Origin: Gammaproteobacteria bacterium
GTDB taxonomy: Bacteria > Pseudomonadota > Gammaproteobacteria > JAADGQ01
Length of the DNA stretch: 37,960 nt
Direction of reading: 5' to 3'
NCBI GenBank assembly: GCA_021648145.1
Contig: JAKITI010000021.1
Location: 1-37,960, forward strand
The notes under the pieces: generated by a model
Database searches by the model: none
What the model was told of the DNA's origin: nothing
The model's input: the letters and a program-made list of their open reading frames with translations, nothing else
Shown here: in pieces, positions 29,961 to 37,832 of the stretch
How the letters are laid out: each line of letters starts with the position of its first letter
Numbering within the stretch: the first letter of the stretch is position 1
Position numbers and translations under genes: made by a program

Positions 29961-31820
29961 ATGAAAAGAGGACTGTTCAGACCGGCTATCGTAGCCCCTT
30001 TTCTCCTGCTACTGATGGCGGCACTGACGCTCGGTGCGTTTAGTGGTGTGGATGGTGGTCATAGTGTAATCAGTGATTTGCATGTAGCTGAGGCAACAGA
30101 GAGCGGTATCGCTGAAACCGAACTTAAAGCCGCACCTAAACTGGGGGCTGGAGATTATCCAGATATCGGTGCCAGTAGTCGCTCCATCGTTTGGGTATTG
30201 GCTCAAATGCATCTCTATTTTGGGGCATTGGTGCTGTCGGTACCGCTATTTGTTCTTGTGATTGAGTTGATGGGCGTGAAAACCGGCGATGCTCGTTATG
30301 ATGACATGGCGCACGAGTTCATGAAAATCTGCATCACGGCCTACTCGATTACGGCACTTTTTGGCGGGTCACTGTCACTGGCGCTGTTTCTGCTCTATCC
30401 CGACTTTATGGCCTACATGATGAGGGTGTTCGGGGCGCAGATGATGGTCTATGCCATACTTTTTTTCATGGAAAGTGCGGTGCTTTACATCTATTACTAC
30501 GGCTGGAATGCACTCCGCTACGGCAATGCTAAATGGGTTCACCTTTCGCTCGGATTACTGCTCAATGGTGTCGGTTTGACGCTGATGGTGGTCGCCAATT
30601 CATGGGCGACATTTATGATGGCACCTTCAGGAGTGAATGAAGTGGGTGCGGTGATCGGCAATATCTGGGAAGTCATGAAAGGACCGCTGTGGAATCCGAT
30701 TAACTTACACCGATTTATTGCCAATATTGCTTTTGGTGGCGCAGTGGTGGGGGCTTATGCGGCTTATAAATGTCTGGCTGCTCGCACGGCAGAGGAGAAA
30801 GCGCATTATGACTGGATGGGCTACACCTCTAATTTTATTGCGGTACTGGCATTTCTGCCCTTGCCGTTCGCGGGCTACTGGTTGATGGCTGAAATATATG
30901 CCTATTCTCAGCAGATGGGAATTACTGCGATGGGCGGTATTCTCGCTTGGTTGTTTATTGTGCAGGCGGTGTTGATCGGTACGATTTTACTGGCGGCAAA
31001 CTATTATCTTTGGTCGGGCATGTCGCGCAACGCGGGGGCTGATCGCTACAAAGGTGCGATTAAATATATTGCTATTGTTATCACCGCCTGTTTTCTTATC
31101 TGGGTAACTCCCCATACACTGATTTTGACTTCAGCAGAGTCGGCGGCACTGGGTGGCAGTCACCACGGTATCTTGGGGCCGCTGGGTATTATGCCAGCGA
31201 AGAATGTGGCGGTGAATTTGATGTTGATTTTCACCTTTCTCTCTTTTCAGCTCTATAACCGCTCGAATAAAGAGTTCACCGTTCCATGGGTGAACACGGG
31301 TAATGCCATTATGGTCGCCATCTACGTTGTGGCTGTGGTGAATATCATTTTTGTCGGTGTCTATTACGGTTACTTTTCTAATACCGTTTATAAAGTGGGT
31401 TCCAGTGTGATTCAGGTTGCTTCGACGCTGGTGGTGATTATCGCCGGTGTGGTGATTGATGCCATGATGTCGAAGGGCGCGAAGAAAACACCATCGCGTT
31501 GGGGGCAGGTGAGTGATCGCTCACAATATGCACTCTTTGCGTTGCCTATTGCCTTTACTTGGCTGATGGCATTGATGGGTTATGTGCGCTCTTCAGTACG
31601 CACCCATTGGCACGTTTACACCGTGATGAAAGATGGTTCGCCAGATAATTACATTCCTACTATTGGCTATGCAGGCAATATGATTACGATTACCACAGTG
31701 CTCTTTGTATTGCTGGTGCTCTTTGTTTTCTGGATTGCATCGCTCAGTGGGCAGCGCCAGATACCGCCGATTCAGCTGTCACCCACAACAAAGACCGTGC
31801 GTGAAGGGGGTGGAGTGTGA
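29961..31820 (+). CDS. CydA-like cytochrome bd-family membrane subunit (divergent, no CydB)
   Basis: A 619-residue protein with about 13-14 membrane helices, starting at ATG 29961 behind a GGAG site. The N-terminal half follows CydA: His84 (AQMHLYFGALVLSVPLFVLVIE) matches the haem ligand His19 of E. coli CydA, and FFMES with Glu171 matches FFLES. After NP, the equivalent of His186 (FVHTV) is replaced (HRFIANIAF), with His250 three residues earlier. The quinol-loop signature GWxxxExGRQPW is not seen; the comparable place reads GYWLMAEIYAYSQQMG. No CydB is encoded, while cytochromes c follow. These traits recall the non-quinol branches of the bd superfamily, so electrons may come from cytochrome c. 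Oxygen reduction is not proven; NO or another oxidant is possible. Confidence 0.85.
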   Translation: MKRGLFRPAIVAPFLLLLMAALTLGAFSGVDGGHSVISDLHVAEATESGIAETELKAAPKLGAGDYPDIGASSRSIVWVLAQMHLYFGALVLSVPLFVLVIELMGVKTGDARYDDMAHEFMKICITAYSITALFGGSLSLALFLLYPDFMAYMMRVFGAQMMVYAILFFMESAVLYIYYYGWNALRYGNAKWVHLSLGLLLNGVGLTLMVVANSWATFMMAPSGVNEVGAVIGNIWEVMKGPLWNPINLHRFIANIAFGGAVVGAYAAYKCLAARTAEEKAHYDWMGYTSNFIAVLAFLPLPFAGYWLMAEIYAYSQQMGITAMGGILAWLFIVQAVLIGTILLAANYYLWSGMSRNAGADRYKGAIKYIAIVITACFLIWVTPHTLILTSAESAALGGSHHGILGPLGIMPAKNVAVNLMLIFTFLSFQLYNRSNKEFTVPWVNTGNAIMVAIYVVAVVNIIFVGVYYGYFSNTVYKVGSSVIQVASTLVVIIAGVVIDAMMSKGAKKTPSRWGQVSDRSQYALFALPIAFTWLMALMGYVRSSVRTHWHVYTVMKDGSPDNYIPTIGYAGNMITITTVLFVLLVLFVFWIASLSGQRQIPPIQLSPTTKTVREGGGV

Positions 31821-32659
31821 GTGATCCTACGGAGCATAAAACTGCGAGTTCAGGTTCGGTCTTGGTAAAAACGATGGGCTTTAGCCTGTTTCTGATTATA
31901 GTCTTCACTCTGTTTACTAATCTGTTGCCACAGGTTGAAGGGGAAGCGCCGGTCGATAAAGAGGTGGATATCGGGGCTTTGACGATGGAGTCATTTGTCG
32001 AGCTGGGAGAAGAGCTGTTCCACGGCAAGGGAACATGTTCGCTTTGTCATAACGACCTGGGGCGTGCGCCCGATATTCTGGTGCTTGATATGACGGCAAC
32101 GTCCAAAAAGCATTTAGCCGATGAGCGTTATGAGGGAACGGCGACCGATGATGGCTCTTATCTTCTCGAATCATTGGTGAACCCTGGCATCTATGTCGTG
32201 GCTGGTTTTGGTAAAAAAGGCAGCAACGATACGGAATCCCAAATGCCTGCGGTAGATAAAGCGCCCATTGAACTTACAGCACTTGAAATGGATGCCGTGA
32301 TCGCTTTTATGCAGGCGAAGGATGGCAATGATGTGACGGTATCACTGCCGAGTGAAGCGCCCGCAGCTTCCACGACCGCTGAGGCATCACCCAAAGCCGC
32401 GCAGTCGGCGGAAGAGGTTATTGCCAAACTGGGTTGCGCGGCATGTCATTCGTTAGAAGGTTCTGATGTATTGTTGGGTCCTTCACTACAGGGCATAGGC
32501 AGTCGCTTGAGTGTTGAAGAGATCAGGCAAAGCATTATTGACCCTGAAGCCGTCATACCCGATGGGTTTGAAGGCGGCATGATGCCCGCCACTTTTGCTG
32601 AGCAGGTGACGGCTAAAGAGATGGAAATGATGGTTCAATTTTTAGCGAAGCAGAAATGA
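31817..32659 (+). CDS. Membrane-anchored dihaem cytochrome c
   Basis: A 280-residue protein starting with GTG 31817, overlapping the CydA-like stop by 4 bases. One N-terminal membrane helix (MGFSLFLIIVFTLFTNLLP) anchors it. Two class I cytochrome c domains follow: CSLCH at residues 74-78 and CAACH at 207-211, joined by an Ala/Ser/Pro-rich linker (about 180-200). Candidate Met ligands lie in SQMPAVD after the first and GGMMPATF after the second. It should face the periplasm and pass electrons between the triheme subunit and the membrane cytochrome. The direction is not determined by sequence. Confidence 0.93.
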   Translation: MSDPTEHKTASSGSVLVKTMGFSLFLIIVFTLFTNLLPQVEGEAPVDKEVDIGALTMESFVELGEELFHGKGTCSLCHNDLGRAPDILVLDMTATSKKHLADERYEGTATDDGSYLLESLVNPGIYVVAGFGKKGSNDTESQMPAVDKAPIELTALEMDAVIAFMQAKDGNDVTVSLPSEAPAASTTAEASPKAAQSAEEVIAKLGCAACHSLEGSDVLLGPSLQGIGSRLSVEEIRQSIIDPEAVIPDGFEGGMMPATFAEQVTAKEMEMMVQFLAKQK

Positions 32660-32681
32660 AGTATTTAATGGGGGTCATTTA

Positions 32682-35096
32682 ATGAAAGGTTTTAAGATTC
32701 CGGCATTTTGGCAAGCGGTACTGTTTACTATATTCGCTTATTTGGTATTCGATAACGCTTTTCCACCGCTGTTGCCCCAGACGCTGATGATTCAATACAT
32801 GATCATCACCATCGTCGGCGTGTTGCTCTATTTTTCGTATGACGAAGAGCGCTGGAGTGAGTTTAAGTCACCGATTCTGAATGTGCTCAGAAAGCCGGAG
32901 TTGTCTGTTGTGCGCTGGGCGTATCTGATTTTTATCCCTCTATTGGTGGGTTACGTGACCTACGGCATGGTCAAACCCTCCATTGATGCGCCAGTGGAGC
33001 TGCGTCAAGTTCACCCGGCTCCGCCTGCATTTGTGAAGGTTTATGGCAATAAATATGATCTGGCCACACTGGAAAATCCGTTGCGCACTGAAATTCTGGA
33101 GCAGATGGAGTCTGAGCCAGAAGCCGCCTGGGAACGTTACGATGAAGTGATTGCCGCAGGTTCTGAAATCTATTATCAGAACTGTTTTTATTGTCATGGT
33201 GATCTGCTGGATGGTAAGGGGCACTATGCCAGTGGCTTTAATCCAAAACCGGCTAATTTCCAGGATGTGGGCACGATTGCCCAGTTGCAAGAGTCATATC
33301 TTTTCTGGCGTATCACGACCGGTGGCCCCGGGCTGCCTAAAGAGGGAACGCCGTGGAACTCTGCGATGCCGGTCTGGCATGAGATGCTTGATGAAGAGCA
33401 GGTATGGCAAGTGGTCACCTTTCTTTTTGACTACGTTGAGCAAGTTCCTAGGATTTGGGATCAGGATATTTCCAGAGCAGTGACTGGAATGAAAGGCAAG
33501 GTATCAAAAGAGCGTAAAGGGCAGATGGGAATGGCGCTTTATAAACAGCGTTGTCTGGTGTGTCATGGCGAGCAGGGAATGGGCGATGGCGCCGCGACGG
33601 ACTATCTTTATCCCAAACCGCGTGACTTTTCATTGGGGCTTTTTAAATACAAAACGACGCCAGGTACAACGTTGCCAAAAGATAGCGATCTCTTCGACAT
33701 CATTAAATTTGGGCTTTTCCCGAGTACCGGTATGCCGGGCTGGGATACATTGATGAGTGATGAGCAGATTCGCAGCCTGATTCCAATCATCAAAGGTTTC
33801 GATATGACCGCAGCATGGGCACCGGAAGATGCCGATGATGAAGCGTTCGATGACGATGGCTATTACCTTAAAGATGATTATGTGCAGATCACTGCAAATG
33901 AACCACTGGATGGGCAGGTTGCTTTCAGTGATGAGTCGGTGGCGCAAGGTGAAACAGTTTTTAAAGAGATTTGTGGTAAGTGTCATGGTCTGGAAGGACG
34001 CGGTAACATTACATCGGGCAAGAAACTGGAAGATGATTGGGGCAACCGCCTCTGGCCTCGTGATTTGACAAAGCCGTGGACATGGCGCATCAGCAATGTG
34101 GCAGGAGGGGATGACAAGTCGCGCAGTGAGACAATCCAGAGAATTTATAGCCGTCTTTCTATCGGCATACCCGGCACACCGATGCCTGCTCATCGAGCCA
34201 CAGAAGAGGGCAATCAAGATTCCGTTTCAATTGATGATCGCTGGCATATCGCCAATTTCGTTTACAGTTTGAGAGAAACCACGGTGCAGCCTAACGACGA
34301 GCCAGTGGTGCGAGGGCAGAAAGTAGAAGGTGCGCTGCCTGATGATCCAGCAGCCGAAGCCTGGGTTAATGCGCCCGCAGTCACGCTGGCTCTTGTGCCG
34401 AATATGATTAAGGAAGAGCGTCTTTTTACACCGCTGAGTGATGCCGTCACCGTACGGGTACTCTATAACGATGATGAAATTGCTTTTCTGATGGATCTGA
34501 ATGATCGCACTGATAGCCGCCCAGGTGAACCCGTGGCGACACAGATTCATGATGACTCTCTGGATATGCACTCTGATGCATTGGCGATTCAGTTTCCCAA
34601 AGCAGAGTCGTTTGAAACTTCACCCGTCGTGATTAAACCGCTCTACCGACATGGTGACAGCGCTCGCCCCACCACAATGTGGTATTGGAATGCGGGCAGC
34701 GTCGAGCCTGTAATGACTGAGCGGGTCGCTCTGCTTGATGCCAGTGGCCCTGATCAGAAGCTTGAGATGCGAAAAGGCGATGATAGTTTAACTGCCACAG
34801 GGCAATGGCAGGATGGTCGTTGGCAAGTGATGATGAAGCGGCCACGTCAAGGAAATGAAGAGTCGGGTGATGTCAGTTTCAATGAAGGTGATTTCATCCC
34901 CATCTCTTTTGCCAACTGGGATGGAAATAATGGCGAGATTGGAGCGCGTCATACGTTAACGACCTGGTATTGGCTGGTGTTGCCTGAGAGCCCTGACTTG
35001 ATGAAGGTTTATGGAATTCCTGCTGGAGTTGCAATCCTGATGTTATTGACTGGGTTGTTGCTGGTGCGCAGTCAGGGGCGAAAAAAGGAGGTGTAA
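32682..35096 (+). CDS. Multi-domain triheme cytochrome c with ethylbenzene-dehydrogenase-like haem domain
   Basis: An 804-residue membrane protein. Three N-terminal membrane helices (within residues about 8-105) are followed by three cytochrome c domains: CFYCH at 168, CLVCH at 291 and CGKCH at 431. Each has downstream Met candidates, such as GTPWNSAMPVWHE, STGMPGWD and IGIPGTPMPAH. Residues about 548-770 resemble the EB_dh domain, the haem-b-binding gamma subunit of ethylbenzene dehydrogenase/DMSO-type enzymes (AWVNAPAVTLALVP, VRVLYNDDEIAFLMDLNDRTDS, ALAIQFP, MWYWNAGSVEP, W-rich end). A C-terminal helix (GIPAGVAILMLLTGLLLV) re-enters the membrane. No molybdoenzyme partner is present here, which is unusual for an EB_dh domain. 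It is the last gene of the operon. Confidence 0.9.
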   Translation: MKGFKIPAFWQAVLFTIFAYLVFDNAFPPLLPQTLMIQYMIITIVGVLLYFSYDEERWSEFKSPILNVLRKPELSVVRWAYLIFIPLLVGYVTYGMVKPSIDAPVELRQVHPAPPAFVKVYGNKYDLATLENPLRTEILEQMESEPEAAWERYDEVIAAGSEIYYQNCFYCHGDLLDGKGHYASGFNPKPANFQDVGTIAQLQESYLFWRITTGGPGLPKEGTPWNSAMPVWHEMLDEEQVWQVVTFLFDYVEQVPRIWDQDISRAVTGMKGKVSKERKGQMGMALYKQRCLVCHGEQGMGDGAATDYLYPKPRDFSLGLFKYKTTPGTTLPKDSDLFDIIKFGLFPSTGMPGWDTLMSDEQIRSLIPIIKGFDMTAAWAPEDADDEAFDDDGYYLKDDYVQITANEPLDGQVAFSDESVAQGETVFKEICGKCHGLEGRGNITSGKKLEDDWGNRLWPRDLTKPWTWRISNVAGGDDKSRSETIQRIYSRLSIGIPGTPMPAHRATEEGNQDSVSIDDRWHIANFVYSLRETTVQPNDEPVVRGQKVEGALPDDPAAEAWVNAPAVTLALVPNMIKEERLFTPLSDAVTVRVLYNDDEIAFLMDLNDRTDSRPGEPVATQIHDDSLDMHSDALAIQFPKAESFETSPVVIKPLYRHGDSARPTTMWYWNAGSVEPVMTERVALLDASGPDQKLEMRKGDDSLTATGQWQDGRWQVMMKRPRQGNEESGDVSFNEGDFIPISFANWDGNNGEIGARHTLTTWYWLVLPESPDLMKVYGIPAGVAILMLLTGLLLVRSQGRKKEV

Positions 35097-35313
35097 TCTG
35101 GGAAGAGGGTGGCGTGAAGGGCATCGGTTTTGGTGAACAAAAATAGAGCAGGGAACATACGCACCCTATAGCAGCACATCCGTATGAAGCTCTTTTAGTG
35201 ATATTGCAGAACGGTTACCCATTTCTCCTTGCTGTAACTTTCACCATTTTCGGTGCCCTTCAGGCTATCTTCGGATTCATGGTGTTGTTGAGTAGAGCTT
35301 GTATAAATTTTAT
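35097..35313. other. Intergenic stretch after the cytochrome operon
   Basis: No gene or strong terminator is seen. A short open stretch around 35204-35302 has no start site or family motif. Confidence 0.4.
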
Positions 35314-35691
35314 TCAGGGATTGAACTTATTAATTTCAATTTCTTTAACAATTCTATAGTGTTTATTATTGCCAGTGAGCAAAGGAATGCCATGAGATAC
35401 CGCCGTTGCTCCAATTAAAGCATCTGCGAGTTGCATTGAATGGCTCAAATAATGTTGTTCAACATAAAACATGGCTTTGCTGGAAATTTCTTCGGTAATG
35501 TAGATGATTTTTGTATTCCATGCCTTTAAGGATTTTCGCAACAAGATTAATTCATGCTTGCTTCTCATGCCTTGAACAAGCTCCATGTATGTGACTACCG
35601 AGATTTTGAAACGATTACTTTTATTGAGCGCTTCATAAGCTTTTTGGTTTCCACGCATATACCAAATAATAATATCGGTATCAATTAGCAT
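35314..35691 (-). CDS. vapC: VapC-type PIN-domain toxin
   Basis: A 125-residue PIN protein with MLIDTDIIIWYMRGNQKAYE (first Asp pair), SVVTYMELVQGMRSK (conserved Glu), SMQLADALIGATAVSHGIPLLTGNNKHY (later acidic residues). All expected catalytic positions are present. The 5' end overlaps the Phd-type antitoxin gene by 11 bases. Confidence 0.92.
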   Translation of the reverse strand: MLIDTDIIIWYMRGNQKAYEALNKSNRFKISVVTYMELVQGMRSKHELILLRKSLKAWNTKIIYITEEISSKAMFYVEQHYLSHSMQLADALIGATAVSHGIPLLTGNNKHYRIVKEIEINKFNP

Positions 35692-35923
35692 TGAATCTGC
35701 CCTTTCTTATATCTCTTACATAATGATCTACATCTTCTGTTTGTTCATTATCTTTCCATACTCCAAATAGCTCATCTGTATTTGTTAATTCGTTATCATC
35801 CTCAATGGGCACTAACTTGGCACAAGGCTTGCCACGATATGTAATAACGACCTCTTCACCCCTTTTTACTGTGTTAAGTAACTCAGCGGAGTGGAATCTT
35901 AAATCTTTTGCAGTTGCTTCCAT
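35681..35923 (-). CDS. vapB: Phd/YefM-type antitoxin
   Basis: An 80-residue antitoxin with a typical Phd fold: MEATAKDLRFHSAELLNTVK followed by RGEEVVITYRGKPCAKLVPIE, then a toxin-binding acidic tail (DELFGVWKDNEQTEDVDHYV). It starts about 27 bases after a predicted transcription start with an overlapping palindromic operator, consistent with self-repression. Confidence 0.92.
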   Translation of the reverse strand: MEATAKDLRFHSAELLNTVKRGEEVVITYRGKPCAKLVPIEDDNELTNTDELFGVWKDNEQTEDVDHYVRDIRKGRFNAN

Positions 35924-35943
35924 TTCATGTCTCTTCTAGGATT

Positions 35944-35985
35944 GTTTGCATTTTAAAATGTAAACTTTGGTTGAAAAAAAGTCAA
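35944..35985 (-). promoter_or_regulatory. Promoter and palindromic operator of the Phd/VapC module
   Basis: On the minus strand TTGACT (35980-35985) and TACATT (35957-35962) are 17 bases apart, a good sigma-70 promoter. A 22-bp palindrome GTTTGCATTTT/AAAATGTAAAC (35944-35965, one mismatch) covers the -10, as expected for antitoxin autorepression. Confidence 0.7.
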
Positions 35986-36151
35986 GTAAGATTGGTACTT
36001 TAATAATTGCCGAGTCCCTTGCATATTGTTCCCACTTCAATGCCGCCAGTGGGTACTCAAGTACTGCGTGAGTTTTCTATCAAAAGCAACAGAAAAAAAT
36101 TAGAGCATATATTGTGCTATGATGAATGCATGTGAACGCAGGAGAATCACA

Positions 36152-36418
36152 ATGACTACAACTATGACGCTTCGTCTTGATGATGAAACCAATGATCGTC
36201 TTTCAAATTTAGCGGGAGCGACTGATCGCTCTAAGGCATATCTGGCTACGCAAGCACTCAAATTATTTTTAGCTAATAATGAATGGCAAGTCCAGGAAAT
36301 TAAAGAGGCCGTAGCTGAAGCTGATATTGCTGCCCCAGATCAGTTTGTTGATAATGATACGGTTATGGCCTGGATGGAAACCTGGGGAACTGACCACGAG
36401 AGCCAACCGCCATTGTGA
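36152..36418 (+). CDS. CopG/RHH-type antitoxin of a ParDE-like module
   Basis: An 88-residue protein from ATG 36152, with AGGAG 7-8 bases upstream; the frame opens earlier at 36119. The first 50 residues (MTLRLDDETNDRLSNLAGAT, RSKAYLATQALKLFLAN) are a ribbon-helix-helix. The tail QEIKEAVAEADIAAPDQFV followed by MAWMETWG is typical of antitoxins paired with RelE/ParE toxins. Its stop overlaps the toxin start by one base (TGATG). A small AGCA-N7-TGCT repeat upstream may be the operator. Confidence 0.9.
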   Translation: MTTTMTLRLDDETNDRLSNLAGATDRSKAYLATQALKLFLANNEWQVQEIKEAVAEADIAAPDQFVDNDTVMAWMETWGTDHESQPPL

Positions 36419-36702
36419 TGAAGGTTGTCTGGTTTAAAAGAGCTATTTGGGATTTGAAATCGGCAAAAGACTATATAATCCAGGACAACCCTCAAGCGGC
36501 TCAAAACATAGTGCAGAGGATCAAAGACAAGGTTGCTTTACTAAGTGAGCAGCCAGGTATTGGAAGACTGGGGCGAGTATCAAACACAAAAGAGCTGGTT
36601 GTGGATAAAACCTCATTTATTTTACCGTATCGGGTGCGTGATAATAAAATTGAAATCTTGCGAGTGTTTCACACTTCAAGACGTTGGCCAAAGAAAATTT
36701 AG
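36418..36702 (+). CDS. parE: ParE/RelE-superfamily toxin
   Basis: A 94-residue toxin: VVWFKRAIWDLKSAKDYIIQ, NPQAAQNIVQRIKDKVALLSEQPGIGRLGRV, then the C-terminal sheet TKELVVDKTSFILPYRV and IEILRVFHTSRRWP, with the HxxRxWP end that marks this ParE subgroup. It is complete and coupled to its antitoxin. Confidence 0.93.
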   Translation: MKVVWFKRAIWDLKSAKDYIIQDNPQAAQNIVQRIKDKVALLSEQPGIGRLGRVSNTKELVVDKTSFILPYRVRDNKIEILRVFHTSRRWPKKI

Positions 36703-36901
36703 ACAACAAACAAAAGCCAAAGACCGTTGAATGTAGCTTGTGTGGACTTCTGTGATCCAGCTGAGTTTTCTAGGATAATACGCAATGCCCCAGCAGCGTG
36801 GCGTAGATAGAAAATCAAATAAGTACAGTGCTTTTATACGGAATCAATAACCCCTTTGATTCGATATTTAATGGATTTATGGATTAAATCGTAGCATAGT
36901 C

Positions 36902-36939
36902 AATCCCTTATTGTTTTCAGATGAAAATATAAAGGGATT
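36902..36939 (+). promoter_or_regulatory. Hairpin covering the cas3 ribosome site
   Basis: AATCCCTT (36902-36909) pairs with AAGGGATT (36932-36939), and an inner TTTTC-AGAT-GAAAA stem extends the fold. A run of six T, overlapping the end of the right arm, follows before the ATG at 36945. The AAGGGA arm is the likely ribosome site, so the hairpin could either block translation or act as a terminator/attenuator ahead of cas3. Confidence 0.45.
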
Positions 36940-36944
36940 TTTTA

Positions 36945-37832
36945 ATGGGAAAAATTGCCGCTCAGTTTATTGCTCATAGACGAAAAAATGGGGAAGAGCA
37001 GTTGCTTGTTAAGCATCTTGCTGAGGTTGGTGAGATTGCCGCTCAACTAGCATCAAAGATCGGTGTGTCTGATGTGGGGACATTAGTTGGATTGCTCCAT
37101 GATATGGGCAAATTTAGTGCGGACTTTCAATCATACATAGGCTCAGCCACTGGGAAAATCAAGTTTGGCGAAGAAAATTACGTTGATTTTGATGGCCTAA
37201 AGGGCAAGATTGATCACTCAAGTGCCGGAGCACAGTGGGCATGGAAAGCGTGCCAAAAATGGGGGCCACAGGGGCAGCTGATTGGTCAGATATTGGCGTT
37301 GTGTATTGCATCTCACCACAGTGGTTTGATCGATTGTTTGAAGCCAGAGGGTGAGAACAGTTTTTCGGTCAGAATGGGTAAGCCGGATGACAAAACCCAT
37401 AAAAATGAATCGCTGAACAGTGCGCCGGAAGAGTATGTTAAAAAACTGGAAGCACTGCTTAACAAGGAGTTAATCCAAAACGTATTCGGGCGACTAAAAA
37501 CAGTTTCTCAGGCACCTAATAAATCCATCCGGTCATTCAATATTGGTTTTTTCACTCGACTGTTATTTAGCTGCCTGATCGATGCAGATCGTATGAACAG
37601 CGCAGATTTTGAATGCCCTGAAAACAAACAACATAGAAGCAATCAGTCCGTTGAGTGGGCGATAGCGATCAAACGGCTTGAGCACGCAATCAGTGAGCTG
37701 GACGGCGACAAGCCCATTGATGAGTTGCGGCGACAGATTTCCAATACCTGCCGGGATCGGGCACAGGATGCACAAGGAATCTATACGCTTACAGTACCTA
37801 CTGGTGGCGGAAAAACCTATGCCAGCTTGCGT
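36945..37832 (+). pseudogene. cas3: cas3 (HD nuclease-helicase), interrupted by an insertion sequence
   Basis: The gene starts a type I CRISPR-Cas locus. Residues 1 to about 240 are the Cas3 HD nuclease: FIAHRRKNGEEQLLVKHLAEV with the first His, LLHDMGKFSADFQ with His52-Asp53, KIDHSSAGA, and ASHHSGL with two His. The helicase begins at IYTLTVPTGGGKTYASLR with Walker A at 287-291. At about 37832 homology ends and the frame runs through 28 foreign codons to a stop at 37916. The helicase is thus cut within a few residues of Walker A. An HD-only fragment might still be made, but interference by this copy should be lost unless the rest is expressed. Confidence 0.88.

Noticed and set aside
29961-31820. 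Naming the membrane cytochrome cydA
   Set aside because: Key haem and quinol residues differ and cydB is absent; it is a relative, not a standard cydA.
35204-35302. Short open stretch downstream of the cytochrome operon
   Set aside because: It has no start with a ribosome site and no recognisable motif.
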